Assembly (NCBI RefSeq): GCF_027943255.1 | Contig: NC_072894.1 | Location: forward strand, 60,515,601-60,579,600 | From: Anastrepha obliqua | Taxonomy: Eukaryota; Arthropoda; Insecta; Diptera; Tephritidae | Length of the DNA stretch: 64,000 nt | Direction: 5' to 3' | Part shown: piece after piece, positions 1-12,316 of the stretch | How the letters are laid out: each line of letters starts with the position of its first letter | Numbering within the stretch: the stretch's first letter is position 1 | Notes under the pieces: model-generated | What the model was told of the DNA's origin: nothing | What the model saw: the letters and a program-made list of their open reading frames with translations, nothing else | The model's database searches: none | Translations under genes and position numbers: made by a program

Positions 1-235
1 CTGTGAACCTGATTCTTAGGATCCGAAAAGAGTTCGTGTCCAAAAATCGGCCAAGAAGGTGTTGGTATCAATTTTTTAGGATACGAAAGGAATTTTGTTT
101 GGCGTTAGCAATAAATTCTGAATATTATTGTAACCTTTTAGACTGAAGCACAAGCAAACAATTAGTGAAAAATTTGCAATGCACCGTGCAAGAGCATTTC
201 ACAGTGGCTAAAATTCTTGAATTAACGTTCAAATT
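1..235 (+). mobile_element. mariner transposase relic (middle third)
   Basis: In mixed frames this reads as CEPDS, PKRVRVQKSAKKVLVSIF and HRARAFH, matching the mariner stretch between the first catalytic Asp and the second (WCEPGxSxPKRxRxQKSAKKVLASIFWD...FHxDNAPAH). It is the same subfamily as the relic at 58350-59072, which shares the nucleotide stretch around the AAAxATCGGCCAAGAAG motif. Stops and frameshifts break it, and the left part lies outside the window. Confidence 0.7.
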
Positions 236-639
236 GTTGGAGCAATTGGAAATCGCAAGTGTGGTTTAAACAGCAAACCCCTACATGCCCTACCCAAAAC
301 TGTTCTCTAAAATCAGTGAACTGGCAACCTCCTTACTTTAAACCGCTCGATATTATTCGTCAAATACTTACAAGGAACATCAATATTGACAAGCAAGAAA
401 TCGAACTCATGACCGACCGGCACTGCAAGTATAAAAAATTAACTCTTGATTTCAACAACAAAATTAGCAACTTTTTTGATTGATATATTATATAAAAATG
501 TAAAAAAAAAATCTATAAATGAACTAACCGACTCAGTAAAGTAAAACGCGCATTAAAGTTTGGCGAAACAAGTAAGGAAGTGCTAAATTCGGCCCAAACC
601 AAACAGACTGCTGTCATCATTATGAGAATTTATCTACTA

Positions 640-1156
640 TTTTAAAAAATTTGGCTCCTTTAATTTGCGCCGTGGAATGTACAGCCTTCTGCAATCAACT
701 GACATCAATGAGACAAAAATTTTTTATTAAAATAAGTTATTCTGATTTGCACTTACCTACAATATTTTTAACGAAAAAAATTAAAATTTCAAGTGAAAGG
801 AAAAGGAAAAAAACACTCTTTTTTTAATCCAAATTGATCAAAACAATATTTTTAGTGATAATTAGTATCAAAAATGTTAGATACATGCAAAAGTCAATAC
901 ATTGAAGAATATCCCTGTAAAATTTTAAGGTGATATTTTGATTACTTTTTGAGTTTTATTCGGAAAAAACGTATTTCGAGATAAACGCGATTAAAGTTTT
1001 CGTTCGACGCTCATCACTTCAGTGATTTTATACGGACTTTCTAGATTTTCTATTAAACTTAAGACATTGAAAAAATATTCTTTAGATTGTAAATAAATTT
1101 TTAAAGGACAAAAAAATGGAAAATTTTAAAGTACTGGAGAAGCTGTCCCCCTTAAG
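640..1156. repeat. Dispersed TIR-type repeat, copy 1 (left end missing)
   Basis: It shares several blocks with 12317-13169: GGCTCCTTTAATTT, AAAACGTATTTCGAGA, GCGATTAAAGTTTTCG and ATATTCTTTAGATTGTAAAT. The right end (ACTGGAGAAGCTGTCCCCC then TTA, ending 1153) is the inverse of the left end of copy 2 at 16 of 19 positions. No coding capacity is seen. Confidence 0.55.
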
Positions 1157-1159
1157 TTG

Positions 1160-4100
1160 TTACATACAACCGTTTTTTGATTAAAATTATAATACCCTTT
1201 GCCGCAAGTGCGCTCGGGTATAAAACGCAATAAACTAAAGATTAGCCGAAACTTGCATGCATTTAAACGGTTAACTGTATACGTATGTACATTTACAGGG
1301 TGAATCAGCTGAACTGCAATTTAGCTCACACCTGTACATCTGATAAGCCCTTGACGTCAGCTAGTTGATGATAATTTATTTTTATTTTAAACGGCCTTGC
1401 CTTATGTTTGGTATCTAATTCAGATTTGGTTCAAATGGACGGTAATTTGCGTAGCGCACATTTTGAACCAGTATCGCCTTGTGGTCCACTATCTGAGTGA
1501 GGTCCTCCTATGGAAAGGGTAATGACCCCAAATACACCGTAAGGGTCACGAAAAAGTAATTTCACGAAAAGTACTCGACTGCCTTTCGAATCCCCGTAAT
1601 ATAATTTCAGAAAACAACTACGGAGCAACCAAGTTAAAGAGATTATTGACCGCAAGAGATACTGCTTGTCGCAGTTTCGATGAACTATGCAAACAAGAGG
1701 AAGCAATATGGTACCAGAGACTTGCCAACACGAGAACAACAGTATGCCGTCCAAAATAAAAGCACTTACTTTGAAGAGGAAAAGTCAACTTCACAAGGTA
1801 TTGAGGTTCAGATTCAAACAAATGTTAGAATTGATATCTCTGATCAGCTGTATGCCGAAAAGAATAAAAAAACAAATATAGCGTTTTGAAACGTGACATT
1901 TCACCCTATATAAATAAATATGTAAGCATACTATATGTGTGTGTATGTGCGAGCCTGTGCTTATTTATGTTGGTCATTTAGGGTGTGGGAAAAATATATG
2001 TATAAAATACATTAAAGGTGTTGTTATGTTTGACGATATTGTTGTTATTTATTACTTGTTTTTATTTTTGTATAATACAAATTTTAATTTCAACAAAAAA
2101 TGTAAAGGTCATTTGATTTTTGTTACTACGCGCATAACCACAAACGTACCCAGCAGAAAAATCAGAGCTGCACAGAATTAGGGGCATATGTACATTTATT
2201 GTTTTTTTTGTTGTTGATTATACGGTACGACCAAATTTTAATTTTGGTGTGATATATAAAATTCTACGAACTTCCTAGAGTAACTTTACATCGTTTTTCT
2301 ATAGTAATTCAGATGTTTTTTTTTTTGAGGTTAAATAATCAGAAAATCATGAACTAGTCTTGGGGAAAATATTTTTCTTCTTTTAAACAGAGAAAAGCAG
2401 TCAGTATTCTTGACAGACTCTTGAACTATAAAAATATTGACGACAAAGTGAATATTTTTTTCATGCGAGTAAACTTCGAAGAGAGCTTGTACTTGTTTGT
2501 CTTTTTTTCTCATGAAATAATTAAAGGTACGATTTTTTTCAATTTGCAAAGAATTTTCTTTTTCATTTGATACCTGCAAAAAAACAAACAAAGCACCAAA
2601 GACAAAGTCAGAACATAGAAAACATACGTGAGACCTATACTGATAAACGTTTATGCTATTGAGATGAGAGCGAATATGAAAACAACCGAGCAGGCAGTAT
2701 CAAGAATCGAAATACACACACTCCGCGCTATAACAAGCTTCAATCGACGGGACTTGATGCACAATGAATTGATATATATAACAAATATGCGACATACAAG
2801 ATGGTATCAGATGGTGCAGACAGAGGCGGAAATAATGATATAACCATGTGCAGAGAAATGCTGACCAACGGCTGGCAAAAATATCAATTATAGAAAAGCC
2901 AACAATGGCGAGAATGTTGGGCTTCACGCTCAACCCATGCATGATTTATAGTACAGATATTAAAGTGGTGCACAAATGACTTGCTTATTACAAAGCAACA
3001 AGTCACACATTGCATGTGACACTGTTTGTGAAGACAAAAAGCAATGTTGGCACACAACTTGAACAGCAACGAAGAAAAACTGTCTTCAACAAGCAATACT
3101 ACTTCGGCTCTATCGACAGTGCACGAATTGCACGACGCTGCTTATATGCTTGCATGGCAATGGTAGAAAAACCTTCTCATACAAGCTTTGCCGAAAGACA
3201 TCAAGTACAATGTGTGAATTGGTGTCATATATATGTATGTACGTAGCGTATATTAGCAGGCAAAGTGTAAGTTACATTCAAATATTAATCAGAATTTAAT
3301 TTTTATTCTACAAAACCATCATACCAAACATTAACTGCGTATTTGATTTTAAAATATCAGGAATTCATGTAAGTAAATAATCCACATTTGACACAATTCA
3401 CTTGTTTGAATTGAATTGTTTTTCATTGCCTTTCAGTGTCATTGCTTTTCTTCCTATCTTGCCGAAATATGTGTGTTGTGATAATGCTGAGAGAGAAGCA
3501 AGTCATACAAAAGCATCATTTGGTTTTCTCTCTAGCTGCTATTGCCTGTTACTGTTAGTTGAGAACAAAACACTGCATTGTTGTGTGAATTTAGCAAATA
3601 ACTTGAAAGCACATATATGTCGACTTGTGCACCACTTTAACAGATATACAGTATAATATAGTACAGATATTAATAGATATAGATATGTTAGGTTGTATGC
3701 ATTTTTAATCTGTAAATTGTTGTAAAACCAGATTTATTCCCACAATAAAGTTAAAGAAAAAATAACTTACGTGAAGTTTATCATAAAACTATTTTTCGTT
3801 TTGTACTCTTATCACTAACCCTTGTGCAACTTCAAGGCCTCACCAAAAAAAAATGCCCTCTGTTCTGATTTTTTTCTAGTCTTCTATTGTAGATAAGGGA
3901 ACGGGATCATAGCTAATATACTCGTATGTCGAAATATTGAATGTTCGAAGATGAATTTTCCTTGATAAAAATTAACATTCAATAAATTGTTACGTTCACA
4001 AGAAATACATATAAGTGTAACAACTCGAAACAGCGAAATTTCCCTGCTGGGAAATTGCAAATTCGAATTAACAAATATTATGTTAACGAATTTATTTAAG

Positions 4101-4790
4101 TGGTTCGAGAGTAAGCCAATTCGGCGTGTCAACGCCGCTTTGCCTTCGCACAAATGCGCCTCAAAGTGTTGTAACGGTTCAATTAAGATGATTTAACAAT
4201 TAACCTGCATCCGAAGTGCTGTTGAACACGAAGTTAAAGTGCTGTCGAATTAGATGCGAAGTGCGCTCTTGAGTCAAATTGTGATGAGCACGCCTTCAAG
4301 TGCTAATAAATGTGTGTGCATACATATATAGTGCTCTTATATGTATGTATGTATTTATTTATTTACATATATTTATTGGAGAAACTACGAAAGAATCATT
4401 GGGTATTTTATGATCAATTTTATATCTCGTAATTATGTTAACGGTAATTGGATTTACCAACACTAAAATTCAAATTAATGACTAGAATTTGATTGTTTGT
4501 TTCTTTCTTTTTTGTTCTCAAAAGGTAATATAAGCTTAGGTAAATCACTAAAGTTTGAGTTGTAATATACTAGTACATCATTTATAGGAGTATTTGATGG
4601 GCATATCTACTCAAAATTACTAAATAATTTCAGTGGTCTATTAGTTCTTGGAATATTTAGGTGGGAGGTTGTAATAATTGGCATCAAAGCAAATTAGGAA
4701 AGTATAGCCATAATACTACGCTGGAAAGTCCCTATAAAATGATAAATAATTGTAAGGTGAAGTATGTCGCTAAAGCAAATAAAAGAAAAC
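1160..4790. other. No gene recognised (AT-rich)
   Basis: Only short open frames without recognisable motifs occur here. There are scattered TATG/TACA microsatellite-like bits around 1915-1950 and 4318-4370. It may be intergenic or part of a long intron; nothing in the sequence decides. Confidence 0.5.
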
Positions 4791-4794
4791 TATG

Positions 4795-4915
4795 AGAGTA
4801 AAAAACACAAAAAAAGGAAAAAATAGATACAAACAAAAAAAAAAAAAAATTAAAATTAAAAAAAAGCACAAAATGAAATAAATAAAAGTAGAAAATGAAA
4901 TCGAAATAGATATAT
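4795..4915. repeat. A-rich low-complexity tract
   Basis: About 120 bases of almost T-free plus strand with AAAAGGAAAAA, AAAATTAAAA and GAAATCGAAAT runs. The minus-strand open frame here is a Phe/Leu-rich artefact of that composition. It lies just upstream of the LINE relic at 5075-6180 and resembles the longer tract following that relic. Confidence 0.7.
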
Positions 4916-5074
4916 GTACATATCCTTGCAGGGAAGTTAGTGCGGTCACAATAGGGGCTTAAGTCATTAGATTCGTTCACAAGGGATATCCTTTCGCCCC
5001 TACTTGCTATTGGCGAAGATCTGATAATGCTAAGGGTAAGGTTAAGGTAGTATCATACGTCCATGGTGCCAGTA

Positions 5075-6180
5075 TAGTCTTCTACTCATGCAAATCTATG
5101 TTCGGTAAAAAAATGGGAACTCAAGCCACAGGCCGTTCTGTGGATGTACAATGCAGTGGTTTTGCCAATTTTAACGCTGTTTTGGTCGGCAGCTCTTCGG
5201 AAGGGCTCTAATATCACTAAACTGGACTGGATGCATTGGCATCACCGGAGCATGTAAAACTTGCCCCAGCGCTGCCCTGAATGTCTTGTTGCACTTACTT
5301 CCTATCGACTTGGGTTTTTTAGCCCCTTAAGGCAATCACTCCAGGGATATGGTAGAATTTTCGGGCAGTTAACACCGTATTTCTCTGAACTTCGAACAGA
5401 CCTCTCTATCCGCAAACTAGAATTTGAGGGTCGTGCTAGGACAAACTTTCCAAATAGGCAAGATTGGATCGACGGGAAAATCTGCACCGAAGCTTGAACC
5501 TCTGTCTTCGCTGACGGTTCCAAGATCGGAACTGAAGTCGGAGGAGGGGTTTTCTCTAAATCATCCAATTCATATATCTCCTTTAAACTGCCGAATACTG
5601 CTCATGTTTTTCAGGCAGAAGTCATTGCGATGCTGCAGGCATGCAAAATACTTAGGGAATGTAGGAGCACAAGCCGCGATCAAGGCTCTGACGACACCAT
5701 GGTACAAAACGAAATTAGTAAACTCCTGTAAGGAGGATATTAAATCTCTTGGGTGTGCAGCTAACATTTTTTAACCTGGGTTCCAGGACGTAGGAACACA
5801 GGGGGAAATGAAATTGCTGATGAGCTTGCCAGGGGACTGAATTGACCTCACAGACCTCCTACCCGGGCACCCTCCTGACAGTTGTTAAAGGGCAACTGCA
5901 TAAATTATTTCTCAGGAAAGTGCAGAAAAGATGGAGCTCCATTTCTTCGTGTGCTATTTCGAAAACCCTTTGGCCCCAGTAGAATATACGAAGGACCCAA
6001 AGAGTCCTTTGGTCTCCTCGCCATTCAATTTCCAAACGCATATCTGTGTTTACCGGACACTGGACTATCGACATCCACGCGTAAAGGCTAGGGTTACCAT
6101 TTAACCCCCACTGCAAAAGCAGAAAAGGAGACTGTTGATCATTTTCTCTGTAAATGTCCGGGCTTAGAAGCTAGACAAAT
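5075..6180 (+). mobile_element. LINE relic: end of reverse transcriptase plus RNase H, decayed
   Basis: Frame-shifted translation gives WELKPQAVLWMYNAVVLPIL (thumb region after the RT palm), then SVFADGSKIGTEVGGGVF and HVFQAEVIAMLQACKIL. The last two match the first Asp and the Glu segment of a retrotransposon RNase H. The relic ends near 6180 with EKETVDHFLCKCPGLEARQIRSLD, a typical Cys/His C-terminus. It has many frameshifts and stops. A related copy lies at 57440-58270. RNase H suggests an I/R1/LOA-type lineage rather than Jockey; the exact clade is uncertain. Confidence 0.8.
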
Positions 6181-6760
6181 AAGATCACTGGATAGAACGA
6201 CATAGACGAGAAGATCACTAGATAAACAAAAACCTAAGAATAAGAATAAAAATAAAAGAAAAACTAAAATTAAAAAAATAAGAAAAAAACGCAAGAAGAA
6301 AGTATAAAAAAATAGATGCACTAAAAAATAAACAGAAAACAAAATGCAAAACAAAAAATGAAAATATAAATATAAAAAATAAAAGTATTAAACAAAATAT
6401 AAATTACGAAGAATACAAATAAAAACAAAAACAACCAAACAAAAATAAGAAAAAAGCACAAGACAAAAACAAAAAAAAACACACACAAAAATAAACCGAA
6501 GGGACAGAAAACAAGAAAAATAAAAGTGTAAAAGGAAAGAGGAATAGGAATAGGAATAGAAATAAGAATACAAATATAAATAAGGAAAAACCCCATGAAG
6601 AAAACAGGGAAAACAAAAATAGATACTCAAAGCTGAAAATAAAAGAAAAAAAGTAAACAATAGTGGAAAACAAAATAGAAAAAGAAAAAGAAGAAGAAGA
6701 AAGTAAAGAGAAAAACAAAAATGAAAAAAAGAAGAACAACTATATTTACATTGTGCAATA
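6181..6760. repeat. Long A/G-rich (purine) tract after LINE 3' end
   Basis: About 580 bases in which the plus strand is overwhelmingly A and G, with small iterations such as AATAGG (about 6540-6560) and AGAAGA. It follows directly on the LINE C-terminus, so an expanded and degenerated poly(A) tail is the simplest explanation. The long minus-strand Phe/Leu/Ser frames here are composition artefacts. Confidence 0.75.
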
Positions 6761-7900
6761 CCAAAAGCAAAAGTAACAAACGTTCTACAGCCTACTATAA
6801 AAAAGGACAATAAATACATAACATCTGCCATACACTGCATTTGAAATAAGCTTAGACATTTTTTAGGACGAAATGGCAAACGTTATGCCTCATAACACCA
6901 GTGTTCCATAGTGATATCCCTTAACTCTTAGGTTAAAAACATTTTCAACAATTTTAAATGGAATGCTGTGATAATAATATTTGGGAGCATATGTACTAAT
7001 CCTCTACTTCTTTCAATTCTGTCAGAAAAAAGGCTGGCTCAATAACGGAATAGAATGAAAAGTAGTTTGCTTTTTAAAAGTATTTTGTTTTAACCGCTTA
7101 ATAATTTTAAACGAACCGTGCTCGCCTACGGTGCGCATGCTCCAACGCAACAACCCCAGTGCTGCTCGCAGGCTTCGACATGTTTGTATTACATATGACA
7201 CAACGAACGAATCGTGCTTGCCATTTGCTACTTGTCATTTGTACCAGCTTCTGCATATGGCTTATTTTCTTATACTTTATAAAATGTTGTTGACCAATAT
7301 AGCATCTGAGAGGAAGAAGTGAGATAATACCTCCTCAATACTATCCCGTTTTTCTAACTTAAGTAATACTTAAAAGATTTTTTAACAGTTATATTATTTA
7401 ATGTGTATGCGATTCTTGTATTGTTTTCTCTTCATAATACTATCCAATCAAATGTTAGCGCATAACTACTTTCAAATTCGAAACAAGCAAAACTGTTAAA
7501 TTTTTACGAATAGACAAAATCAAGCAAATTAATTTAGCACTGGTAAACAATGAATTAAATTTTGCCAAAAATATTTATTATTCATTCAAATTTATTTTAT
7601 CGCCATCAAATAGGTGCTCCTCTGAAATATGGTATATTTATAAACTGGTCAAAACCATCCACAAGCCGTACCCAATACAAGAAAGCAGACAGCTAGACAG
7701 CTTTGGGACTCCTGTCACGTGGAAGAACTAATGGCAAAAGTATTTTCTTAGCTATTGCAAAAAGTAAAACGTTTGATCTGTTTTTTTTTTTTTTTGTTAG
7801 ATTGCAAGATCTGTGGTCAGCATTCATACCAAAATTCGAATTCTACCTTTGCACGTGATTTCGATTTTCTACAGTTTTAAAAATTAATTTGAATTTGCAA
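6761..7900. other. No gene recognised
   Basis: AT-rich sequence with a T run at 7781-7795. Short open frames show no family motifs. Confidence 0.5.
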
Positions 7901-7902
7901 CG

Positions 7903-8075
7903 TCGAGTTTGCATTAAACTTTGCGTTAAAAATGGATACACTGACGCCAAAACCTTGGAAATGTTGAGAAATCTTTGAAATACTTTAAACAAAACAGTCG
8001 TTTACGAGTGGCATGAACGCTTCAGAAAAGATCTTGAGCTTGAAGGATTTTTCAAAGACCATTTGCCGGACAAGC
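7903..8075 (+). mobile_element. mariner transposase relic (N-terminal helix-turn-helix)
   Basis: Translation gives CIKFCVKNGYTDAKTLEMLRN, then (after a frameshift) VVYEWHERFRKD. These match the mariner HTH pattern (IKFCxKxGKxxxExxxML...VxEWHxRFKxG). Only about 55 residues survive and the catalytic domain is not seen downstream. Confidence 0.7.
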
Positions 8076-8079
8076 GATT

Positions 8080-9985
8080 ATAGAAACAATTAAAAACAAA
8101 AATTGGTTTTTATTCTGCTGCGAAAAAAATGTGTGAATTATATTTTGCTAACTAATTGCTTGAATAGGTTCCGAACAATTTTATTTCGATTTTCAGCTGA
8201 AAAAATATAAGCTGAACCGCATATATCCATTCAAAATATAAAGATATTTTACTGAATTTGTTTTGAATTAATCCAGTGCATACACAAAGAATTATACGTA
8301 TTTGGGAGATGCTGCTTTGTGAGAGAGGAAACGTGAGTTTTGGTAGCCATTGGTTTCAAAAGGCTGGTCCATTATAATGCACATCCCATCAACAAATCAG
8401 TATTTTGCGCACTGAGTTCGGAATCGTATTAAAAACCAGTAAGAAGAAGGTCGTCTGGTACAAGAAAAAATCAGACATTGGAAAATTTAGCCGCCGAGTT
8501 TCAGTTTTGAAATAGTGCCCTCAAAACTATCCGAGCCAATCACATAATGAAATCGTAAGAGTCATGGAAATGTTTATGCTTTGTAATAAACTACAGTATG
8601 ATGTACTAAGAACATTTATTTTTATTCCCTCTTTTAATCTTTAAAACGAAACTTGCACCTATTAAATTTTCTAAAAAAAAAATGTAAGTCCTGTTCATTA
8701 GACTGGTTCTGTTTATCGACTAAGACAGGTTAAAATTCAATTTAAAACCTCAACAGATAATTTTTTTCGTATTTGAAAAATATGTGTAAAAAAAATAAAA
8801 TAATACGCGATACAATGTCTTCTTAGGCTATAAAAAGTAAAGTCACCACAAACCAGCTCGTATATGAAAATTATAAACTTTTAATCGAAGCATATAAATT
8901 TTAGGCATTAAAAAATAAACGTCAGGTTTGAGCAAAAAACAAAAAAGCAACGAACCGATCGAATAAACTTATTAGAAATTTAAATCACCTATAAAGTCTA
9001 TTATAAAAATTCTAAATTTATCAACTGGTTTCTCACGCAATCACATAGTCTTAGCTATATACAAAAATATAGCGTTTTTTCCTGCGGTGTACATTAGTTA
9101 GATTTACATATGTATTATATGTTTTTGTTGTTAACTACTGTGAGATATTTCGGATGTTTTATTTTTTTATTTGCTACTCAGCATAAAATGTTTGCCCATT
9201 TAAAACTTGCCAAATGCTTAGAATCTGCATCGACATATGTTGACCCACGACCACAACTATGTAGCTGCTGATCTACCATTACTCTCATCGAGACTCTTTC
9301 GAAAACTTTTGCTGGCAAGCGAAATTGATGAATGCAAATTAGTTGATGCGGCACCAAAATTTATAAACCATTGTCTTAATGGGTACTCGTAATTATATAT
9401 AAGTACAGGGTGGTAATATTACAGGTATCCTTTTAAAGCTTACGAGTATGTGAGTTCGATACTGACAACTTTCACCATGTGCAGAATGCTTAGATGTGGC
9501 CAGCTGATTTCCTGACGTAGTAAGTGAGATTGACAAAGGACGGCATAAAAGTGATTGTATTGGTCATATAAGAAAAACGTAACGTAGCAGCCACTTTAAA
9601 GGCCTGTCGTAATAGGTCCGTTGTATTTGTTTCAGCAATCCAACGTGACGTGCAAGCTATGCCGTACAAAGAACATAGATTTTCTTGTCGTGAAACAAAT
9701 ATTATGGTGAGATTTTTGTTGGCTGCGCTGTGTATTAAAAAATGAAAAGTCTTTATGTAATTACAAATGAAACCTATTGAAAGAATAATAATAATTTTAA
9801 TGCTTATTCAAGCGGAAAAGTATTTTAATATGATTTATGGTGGTCGTAGGTGAGGAGGAGGACCACTACATTGACTTTTCAAGACAAAGTTTGGATTTTT
9901 TTAATTTGAATTAAGTGCCTACCACTAGTGTGAATGTAAACAGAAAGAGCAGTCCTGTAATTTGCAATGCCCATTATCTATGATA
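8080..9985. other. No gene recognised
   Basis: AT-rich DNA without recognisable coding potential. The stretch 8290-8530 has a higher GC content and could be very old transposon sequence, but I could not identify it. Confidence 0.45.
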
Positions 9986-9989
9986 TTAA

Positions 9990-10610
9990 TTAGACTTCTA
10001 AATGTGGCAAATAAGTTTTCAAGCATTGCAAAGACTGATCTGTTTTGTATACTTTTTTTCCACAAATGGAGAGGTCTAAACGAAAAGGCCGCGAACCATG
10101 TACGTCGACTTTAAAGCTACTTTCAACTGTACGAAAAGTATTATAGTTATCTGTAATATGCGAATTTGGCAACCCTACAATGCTAATAAGACGGTAAAAA
10201 CTTATGTTAAGCAAATCCTTCTGCTCAGTCAGAGTTGAGAAAATGCTCAGCTAACCATCTTGATCACAAGCGACATTTCAGACAGGGTGCCAGAAGATTG
10301 TTCGAGCAGTAGGTAAATAAATGTATATCAACGATATTGATATCATCAGCTACAACAAGAAAAGCGATTGGCTCTGAAATTGGATAAAGGCAAGACGAAG
10401 TGTCTCCTGGTAGCTAGTAACAATCAAGAAGTGCACTCGCATTTAAGCACCCACACTTCTAGTGGTCATTATATTTTGGCATTTTTGAGGGCGTGGTTCA
10501 TTTGGGAACCCACATTAGCGCCCTTAGTAATGTACTAAGGACAGTTGCCAATTGAGATGTGAATTTCTCACTTTATGAATACATTCTATTGTATAGCGAA
10601 GAAGAATGGA
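9990..10610. mobile_element. LINE reverse-transcriptase fragments, decayed
   Basis: On the plus strand 10320-10470 reads MYINDIDIIS, followed in another frame by LKLDKGKTKCLLVAS. These match the RT palm (YADDIDIIG...KxxxGKTKxxL), with the first Asp of YxDD changed to Asn. On the minus strand 9990-10214 weakly resembles an upstream RT segment (RLISIVGL...SSFKVDVHGSRPF). The opposite orientations suggest a rearranged or composite relic. Confidence 0.55.
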
Positions 10611-10689
10611 CGATAAGAAGGTGAGCTGAATGATGAACTTTTCGATAGTACGAAGACTTGTATGAGCTTAACAGTGTTACAAATATAGT

Positions 10690-10830
10690 TTTTTTTTTTT
10701 GTCTGTGCCAAAGACCTCAAGCCTGATTCGAGCGAAGGCTGGACAGACGCACAGAAAATGGTCCGCCGTCTCATCCTCCTCTCCACATGCTGGGCAGAGT
10801 GCACTGTCTGAGATGCTAACATAAACATAG
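10690..10830 (-). mobile_element. LINE C-terminal fragment (Cys/His region)
   Basis: The minus-strand translation contains CGEEDETADHFLC(V)CPAFARIRLE-type residues in shifted frames. This is the end of a LINE ORF2 with a CxxC...H...C pattern. The same kind of end occurs at 39290-39430. Confidence 0.55.
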
Positions 10831-10834
10831 TACT

Positions 10835-10985
10835 CCACTTACCAAATCATGCCATACGAATGGATACAACACTACAGCCATGCGATGCGGTACCGGCCTG
10901 ATGTCGTGGAGGAATAGAAAAATCCAACCTGTGTAAGAAAATCCATGCGGAGAAGGACTGGGCTTAACTTGACGCATTTAATTAA
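10835..10985 (+). mobile_element. LINE 3' fragment (RLxWxGHxxRMDxxxxxxxV type)
   Basis: The plus strand reads LPNHAIRMDTTLQPCDAVPA, matching the C-terminus also seen at 26030-26095 (VRMDTNPPTLKVFDAVP in frame). It abuts a LINE end of opposite orientation. Confidence 0.5.
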
Positions 10986-10989
10986 ATAA

Positions 10990-12310
10990 AGAAGAAATTG
11001 AATATATGATCCACAGTGCATGAAGAAGTTGAACTCTGGAGCTTAAACTTCGGTAATCGCATTATCTGCAGATATTCAATATTATATGAATATTTCTAAA
11101 ACAATCCGGTTCCTATATTGCCCATTTCATTTGCGAGTTAGAGCCGAAAACCTTCAACATGCTCTTGGAAAATTGAGCTACTGAGATGTGATATCATAGT
11201 GTCATCCGAGGCACCCGCGTGAATGAAATCGTATGGCGTTTATAATAAAAGTGTTTGTTCTTCCAAATAAAGAAATAATATATCTAACAAATTTGAGTTT
11301 TTTCTATTACTTCTTTCTCAAAAACATACTTGTATTTGCATCAGTCTGTATGTGAGGCTATTGTCATCGAGCATAGTTTTTTATAATGGCTTTGCTTTTG
11401 TGTTATGTTAAATAATTCTGGTGTTATTTTTTAGAAATCTCAAAATTGACAAAAGTATGGTATCATCTTGCGTCATACATAGACTTTTGTAGCCGCTTCG
11501 ATTAGATTAAATGATTATGCAAATGTATGCCTAACAAAGAATTCCGGTTTCTGTAAAGCACCAATAGTATGTGTTAACTAGCACTGTATAGCCAAGATTG
11601 CTACATACTTCCATATACATGTAAGAAGGCATATATGTACATATGTGCATGCGTCAAAGCCAATATGCACATGTATTAATAATTGGTTAGCATAGCAACT
11701 TCTTTAAGCAAATCAATTCTATGAAGTTTATTAACACGAGTTCCGTTTGAAAAGGTCAAAATATTTTTAGCTCGGTGTCAGCAAACATGTAAATGTTTCC
11801 TTTTCACACAACAACCGCCAAATAAAAAAGTAACACTTTACAATACACAGGTTTACAAATAATTAATGATTTTTTACCCAAGAACCAGGCCATCTAATTT
11901 CTTTGTAAAACCAGTAGCGAAGTTCGAAAATTCTAATAATTTTTTTCCTGTTTAGTTTTCAGGATTTCGCTAAATAACGGTGTCGGATTTAAGAAAAAAA
12001 GTTAGGTCGTAAAAATGTTTAATATCTGGAGAATCCGATCAAAGCAAGTAATATAATGAATTAAAGGCAACAAACATTTGTGCTTTTCTTTTCTGCTTTA
12101 TTCCTTATTCAAATTAACCATTTTCGGCACATTTAAAGACATGAACATTTTTGGTTCATACTGTAAGGGATATAAGGAAACGATTTTCGATTTTTTTTAA
12201 TTATTGGTTCAACCAAACGTATGCTGAAAAAATTTAAGATATAAATGAAAAATATTCTTCAATAGATATAAAAGTTATTGGCTTGAGCATAAAAAAAAAT
12301 TTCCGCACTG
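10990..12310. other. No gene recognised
   Basis: AT-rich sequence with TATG/CATA-rich patches around 11610-11660. No transposase or host motif was seen in either strand. Confidence 0.45.
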
Positions 12311-12316
12311 GCCACA

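Noticed and set aside
4732..4980. Phe-rich minus-strand frame
   Set aside because: Same composition artefact on the shorter A-rich tract.
6139..6879. Overlapping minus-strand frames rich in Phe/Leu/Ser
   Set aside because: Direct product of the purine-rich tract composition; they look like membrane proteins only because TTT/CTT codons dominate.
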